Part shown: in pieces, positions 5,613-8,593 of the stretch
Layout of the letters: each line of letters opens with the position of its first letter
How positions within the stretch are numbered: the stretch's first letter is position 1
Source: Selenomonas sp.
GTDB lineage: Bacteria; Bacillota_C; Negativicutes; Selenomonadales; Selenomonadaceae
Length of the DNA stretch: 8,593 nt
Reading direction: 5' to 3'
Assembly: GCA_017940705.1 (NCBI GenBank)
Contig: JAGAYB010000012.1
Location: forward strand, 1 to 8,593
Notes under the pieces: generated by a model
Databases searched by the model: none
Told to the model about the DNA's origin: nothing
What the model saw: only the letters and a program-made list of their open reading frames with translations
Translations under genes and position numbers: made by a program

Positions 5613-6857
5613 TTACTGCTTTAAGTCCTCAATAGCCTGAGCTGCGCCCATAATGCCGATTACCGCATGCTCAAAGGTCAGGCCGCCCTGCAAATAAACA
5701 TTATACGGTGCGCGCATGGGGCCATCGGCACTGAATTCAATGGACGCCCCCTGTACAAATGTTCCGGCAGCCATGATAATCTTATCCGTATAGCCCGGCA
5801 TATCCCATGGCTCGGGGGCGGCAAAAGAATCCACCGGAGAATATTTCTGAATACCGCCGCAGAAGGCTACGAGCTTCTCGCCGCTGCCCAGCTCAATGGC
5901 CTGAATGATGTCACCGCGTACATCTGTCGGCAGCGGCAGGGTCTTATATCCCAGACGGGCAAACATCCCGGCAGCAAAAATTGCGCCCTTGATGGACTGC
6001 GCCACGACATGCGGCGCCAGAAATAAGCCCTGAAACAGCAGCCGGTTGCTAGCAAGGCTGGCCCCCAGCTCATCTCCCATGCCCGGTGCCGTCAGCCGGT
6101 AGGAAGTCAGCTCCACCAGCTCATCACGGCCGGCAACATAGCCGCCCGTAGGTGCAATACCGCCGCCGGGATTTTTAATCAGCGAGCCGGCCATGATATC
6201 AGCGCCCACTTGTGTAGGCTCCAGCGTGTCCACAAACTCACCATAGCAGTTATCCACAAAGCAGATACAGTCCGGCTTGATGCGATGAACTTCGGCGCAG
6301 ATGGCGCGGATATCAGCAATGGACAACGGGCTGCGCATGCTGTAGCCGCGTGAGCGCTGAATCTCCACCATTTTGGTCTTAGCCGTAATCACATTCTTTA
6401 TCCCGTCCATATCAACCTTGCCATCAATCATGGGCAGTTCATTATAAAGAACGCCAAATTCCTTTAACGAACCGGGGCTGGGATTTTCATAGCCGATAAC
6501 GGTCTGCATGGTATCGTAGGGCTTGCCCGTCAAAGATACCAGTTCATCACCGGGGCGCAGGATGCCGAACAGCACCGTAGCCAGCGCATGGGTACCGGAA
6601 ACGAACTGCGTACGCACCAAAGCCCGCTCAGCACCAAAAATCCTGGCGTAAAGCTCCTCCAGCTTCGTGCGGCCGATATCATCATAGGCATAGCCTGTGG
6701 TAGTATTGAAATGCGCATCGGACACCTTGCATTCGCGCATAGCGTCCAGCACCTTCAAGGTATTTTCCTCAGCAATGGCATCCACCCGGGCGAAAAGTTC
6801 CTGAGATTCCTTTAATACCTCCTGTTTTAGTTCAACAAGTTTTTGCGAAAAAGCCAA
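5613..6857 (-). CDS. ynbB: YnbB-type PLP-dependent protein (methionine gamma-lyase/aluminium-resistance family)
   Basis: This 414-residue cytoplasmic PLP enzyme of fold type I belongs to the family annotated as 'aluminium resistance' or 'methionine gamma-lyase family' protein, like Bacillus YnbB. Its physiological reaction is not established; a C-S lyase activity is presumed from the fold. Visible features: SGTHA (87-91), the expected phosphate-binding turn; FVDNCYGEF (200-208) with Asp202 for the pyridine nitrogen; and SLIKNPGGGIAP (225-236) with Lys228 as the likely Schiff-base lysine. Length is normal. The start is a TTG (6857-6855), supported by AAGGAG (6867-6872) and by its position directly after the hflX stop. 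It is translationally coupled to hflX, the same order as ynbA(hflX)-ynbB in Bacillus. The 74-bp gap to the next gene leaves open whether downstream genes share its transcript. Confidence 0.92.
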   Translation of the reverse strand: MAFSQKLVELKQEVLKESQELFARVDAIAEENTLKVLDAMRECKVSDAHFNTTTGYAYDDIGRTKLEELYARIFGAERALVRTQFVSGTHALATVLFGILRPGDELVSLTGKPYDTMQTVIGYENPSPGSLKEFGVLYNELPMIDGKVDMDGIKNVITAKTKMVEIQRSRGYSMRSPLSIADIRAICAEVHRIKPDCICFVDNCYGEFVDTLEPTQVGADIMAGSLIKNPGGGIAPTGGYVAGRDELVELTSYRLTAPGMGDELGASLASNRLLFQGLFLAPHVVAQSIKGAIFAAGMFARLGYKTLPLPTDVRGDIIQAIELGSGEKLVAFCGGIQKYSPVDSFAAPEPWDMPGYTDKIIMAAGTFVQGASIEFSADGPMRAPYNVYLQGGLTFEHAVIGIMGAAQAIEDLKQ

Positions 6858-6858
6858 T

Positions 6859-8593
6859 TTATTTACTCCTTATTTCATACATACTAAAATTATCTTTTTC
6901 CGACAGCGGCAGGCGTACTGTAAGTTTCGTTCCTGCCTCTTCATAGGCCGTTTCCAGAACCGCATTAAGGCTATGCAGTCTAGTGACTACGCTGCCATCA
7001 CTATAGGGAATCAGCAATGTCATGCGCACCTGACTTTCCTGAAAAAAGCCCTCTATCCGGCGCAGCAGGCCGTCAATATTCTCCCCGGTCACCGCCGAGA
7101 TAAAGACACCGTCCCGGCCATGCAGCAGCTGTTCCCTGACATGGGGATTGGTCAGCTTATCGGCCTTGTTAAAGACGAACAGCACCGGCTTATCGGCAGC
7201 GTCCAGCTCCTGCAGCACCGCCACCACAGCCTCTATCTGTTCTTCGATATGGCTGCCGCTGGCATCAACCACATGCAGCAGCAAATCTGCCTCCTGCACC
7301 TCTTCCAAGGTTGCCCGGAAAGCCGTTACCAGCGTGTGCGGCAGTTTTTGAATGAAACCTACCGTATCTGTCAGAAGTATTTCCTGTTTCTCCGGCAATA
7401 CCAAATGTCTGGTTGTCGGGTCAAGCGTGGCAAAGAGCTTGTCTTCGGCAAACACCTCCGAACCCGTCAGCTTATTCAGCAATGTGGACTTGCCGGCATT
7501 GGTATAGCCCACGAGGGCCACCAGCGGAATCTGCGATTCCTTGCGTCGTATGCGGTGCAGGCTGCGGCTTCTGGCCACGCCTTTTATCTGTTCTTCGATA
7601 TCGTGAATCTTGCTGTAGATGCGCCGCCGGTCAACTTCCAGCTTCGTTTCACCGGGGCCTCTGGTGCCGATACCGCCTCCCAGACGGGAAAGCGCCAGCC
7701 CTTGTCCGCTGAGCCGCGGCAGATTGTAACGCAGCTGAGCCAGCTCAACCTGCAGCTTGCCCTCCCGGGAACGGGCTCTTTGGGCAAAGATATCCAGTAT
7801 CAGCGCCGTGCGGTCAATGACCTTAATACCCAATGTGCGTTCCAGATTATGCTGCTGTGACGGCGTCAATTCATCGTCAACAATCAGCAGCGTAGCCTCC
7901 AGATTCTGCACCTCCATGGCCAGCTCATTTACCTTGCCCCGGCCTAAAAACAAGGCTGCATCGGGCTTTTCCTTGCGCTGGGTAAAACTGCCCACGATTT
8001 TGGCTCCGGCAGTATCGGCAAGTCTCGCCAGCTCCGCCATGGATTCCTCCATGGGAAAAATCCCCCCGGCCCGTTCCACACCTGCCAGAATAGCGCGTTC
8101 CTCTTCGTCTGCCGTAGTTTTCGTACTTTGGGCGGCCAGTTTCTTGTTGACCACCGTAATCAGCATATTGAGGTTTATCTGATGCAGCACCTTGTCTTCC
8201 GCCGGGCCGTACTGCGTGAGTATCTGCGTGCCATCCTCACCGGCCTCCCCTGTAAAGAACGCCAGACAGCCTACAATTCTGCCATCACGCCGTCCCAAGG
8301 CCGCCATACAGTCAAAGCGCAGCCGCCGCAGCGAGGATAAATCCGGGTCACTCAGACGCACATCACCGCTGGGATGGGTATGGATGCAGCGAATCCCCGA
8401 CAGGCGCATATCTGAACGGGTCTTTTGCTTGAACTCCGGCAGGTCAACTGTCGCCGTATCGCCCAAGGACACCTGCACAACTTTGCCCTGCCGGTTAAGA
8501 TACACCGCCACTTCCCTGTCCGTATCGGCGGTGATATCCAGCATATTTTCGTTTAACTCCCGCGTGGACAGCTGGCCGATAGGCACGCGCAAA
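6859..8593 (-). CDS. hflX: Ribosome-associated GTPase HflX, long form (5' end outside window)
   Basis: HflX binds ribosomes and splits stalled or stress-arrested 70S particles using GTP. At least 577 residues are present and the frame is open at the right edge, so the true start is beyond it. Counting from the codon at 8592: residues about 20-130 form an extra N-terminal domain with a JAMM-like motif (separate entry). Residues 165-275 are the HflX-specific domain (FLGRGKVNEL at 215-224, TPSQQHNLER at 243-252). Residues 280-350 carry the arginine-rich helical segment with RLGGGIGTRGPGETKLE (303-319). The G domain follows with G1 GYTNAGKST (362-370), G2 FATLDPTTR (387-395), G3 DTVGF (409-413), G4 NKAD (475-478) and G5 SAVTG (499-503). 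A short C-terminal domain ends at 577. Classic HflX of Bacillus or E. coli is about 420 residues, so the N-terminal extension accounts for the difference. It is the first visible gene of the minus-strand operon. Confidence 0.96.
   Translation of the reverse strand, partial: LRVPIGQLSTRELNENMLDITADTDREVAVYLNRQGKVVQVSLGDTATVDLPEFKQKTRSDMRLSGIRCIHTHPSGDVRLSDPDLSSLRRLRFDCMAALGRRDGRIVGCLAFFTGEAGEDGTQILTQYGPAEDKVLHQINLNMLITVVNKKLAAQSTKTTADEEERAILAGVERAGGIFPMEESMAELARLADTAGAKIVGSFTQRKEKPDAALFLGRGKVNELAMEVQNLEATLLIVDDELTPSQQHNLERTLGIKVIDRTALILDIFAQRARSREGKLQVELAQLRYNLPRLSGQGLALSRLGGGIGTRGPGETKLEVDRRRIYSKIHDIEEQIKGVARSRSLHRIRRKESQIPLVALVGYTNAGKSTLLNKLTGSEVFAEDKLFATLDPTTRHLVLPEKQEILLTDTVGFIQKLPHTLVTAFRATLEEVQEADLLLHVVDASGSHIEEQIEAVVAVLQELDAADKPVLFVFNKADKLTNPHVREQLLHGRDGVFISAVTGENIDGLLRRIEGFFQESQVRMTLLIPYSDGSVVTRLHSLNAVLETAYEEAGTKLTVRLPLSEKDNFSMYEIRSK
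6867..6872 (-). promoter_or_regulatory. ynbB ribosome binding site inside the hflX 3' end, supporting a TTG start
   Basis: AAGGAG on the minus strand lies within the last codons of hflX, 9 nt before the TTG at 6857. The hflX TAA (6861-6859) and the TTG are separated by a single base. This arrangement decides the rare start codon and implies translational coupling. Confidence 0.75.
8203..8535 (-). other. JAMM/RadC-like N-terminal domain of HflX
   Basis: Residues about 20-130 of the HflX reading frame contain HTHPSGDVRLSDPD at 71-84 (nucleotides 8341-8382). This is an exact fit to the JAMM metal-site signature HxH, seven residues, SxxD, and close to the RadC form HNHPSGD. Upstream, DREVAVYLNRQGKV (25-38) parallels the RadC strand with REVF...LD that carries the glutamate, making Glu27 the candidate. 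Metal binding and any isopeptidase or nuclease role are inference; the domain may be structural. Confidence 0.6.

Noticed and set aside
6973..7860. Plus-strand open frame of 295 codons opposite hflX
   Set aside because: It is antisense to the conserved G domain and HflX domain; the product is low-complexity in the way shadow frames are, with no recognisable motif.
8590..8592. TTG at the right edge as the true hflX start
   Set aside because: Long-form HflX proteins have further N-terminal residues and the frame is open at the edge, so this codon is probably internal.
1..8593. Defence system, CRISPR array, prophage or insertion sequence
   Set aside because: No arrays, transposase or integrase motifs, terminal repeats or defence-type domains were found; the genes look like ordinary chromosomal functions.

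Overview
The window looks like an ordinary chromosomal stretch of a low-to-mid GC Bacillota bacterium, most plausibly of the Negativicutes (Selenomonas-like) or Clostridia. This rests on the hflX-ynbB gene order shared with Bacillus, the long clostridial-type HflX with an extra N-terminal domain, strong AGGAGG-type ribosome binding sites and a TTG start. The lineage call is inference; no rRNA or other marker gene is present. No mobile element, CRISPR array, tRNA or rRNA was seen.

Layout from left to right. (1) 1-506, minus: the N-terminal half of a ROK-family sugar kinase, cut by the window edge. (2) 507-709: a divergent intergenic region with two inverted repeats. (3) 710-1639, plus: a YihY/BrkB family membrane protein, the only plus-strand gene, which ends inside a bidirectional terminator. 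(4) 1682-2830, minus: a solitary GspE/PilB-type secretion or pilus ATPase lacking the usual four-cysteine zinc loop. (5) 2943-4364, minus: an exported GH84 beta-N-acetylglucosaminidase, followed by a strong intrinsic terminator. (6) 4381-5538, minus: a multi-pass HGSNAT/NagX-like amino-sugar N-acetyltransferase, 16 bp upstream of the GH84 gene and clearly in one operon with it. (7) 5613-6857, minus: a PLP-dependent YnbB-type protein of the methionine gamma-lyase/aluminium-resistance family. (8) 6859 to the right edge, minus: the ribosome-associated GTPase HflX, cut at its 5' end.

The minus-strand genes hflX, ynbB, the acetyltransferase and the GH84 gene all run in one direction and end at the terminator at 2907-2939. 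A possible promoter before the acetyltransferase (TATAAA at 5568-5573) would split this into hflX-ynbB and acetyltransferase-GH84 units. The ATPase gene lies between two terminators and probably has its own promoter.

The two most interesting points are these. The HflX N-terminal extension carries an exact JAMM/RadC-type metal-binding signature (HxH, seven residues, SxxD). The transmembrane acetyltransferase plus exported GH84 pair resembles the lysosomal 'acetylate glucosamine, then remove GlcNAc' logic, here for beta-linked substrates. A cluster of five TGAC-NN-GTCA palindromes, confined to 1660-2049, is also unexplained.
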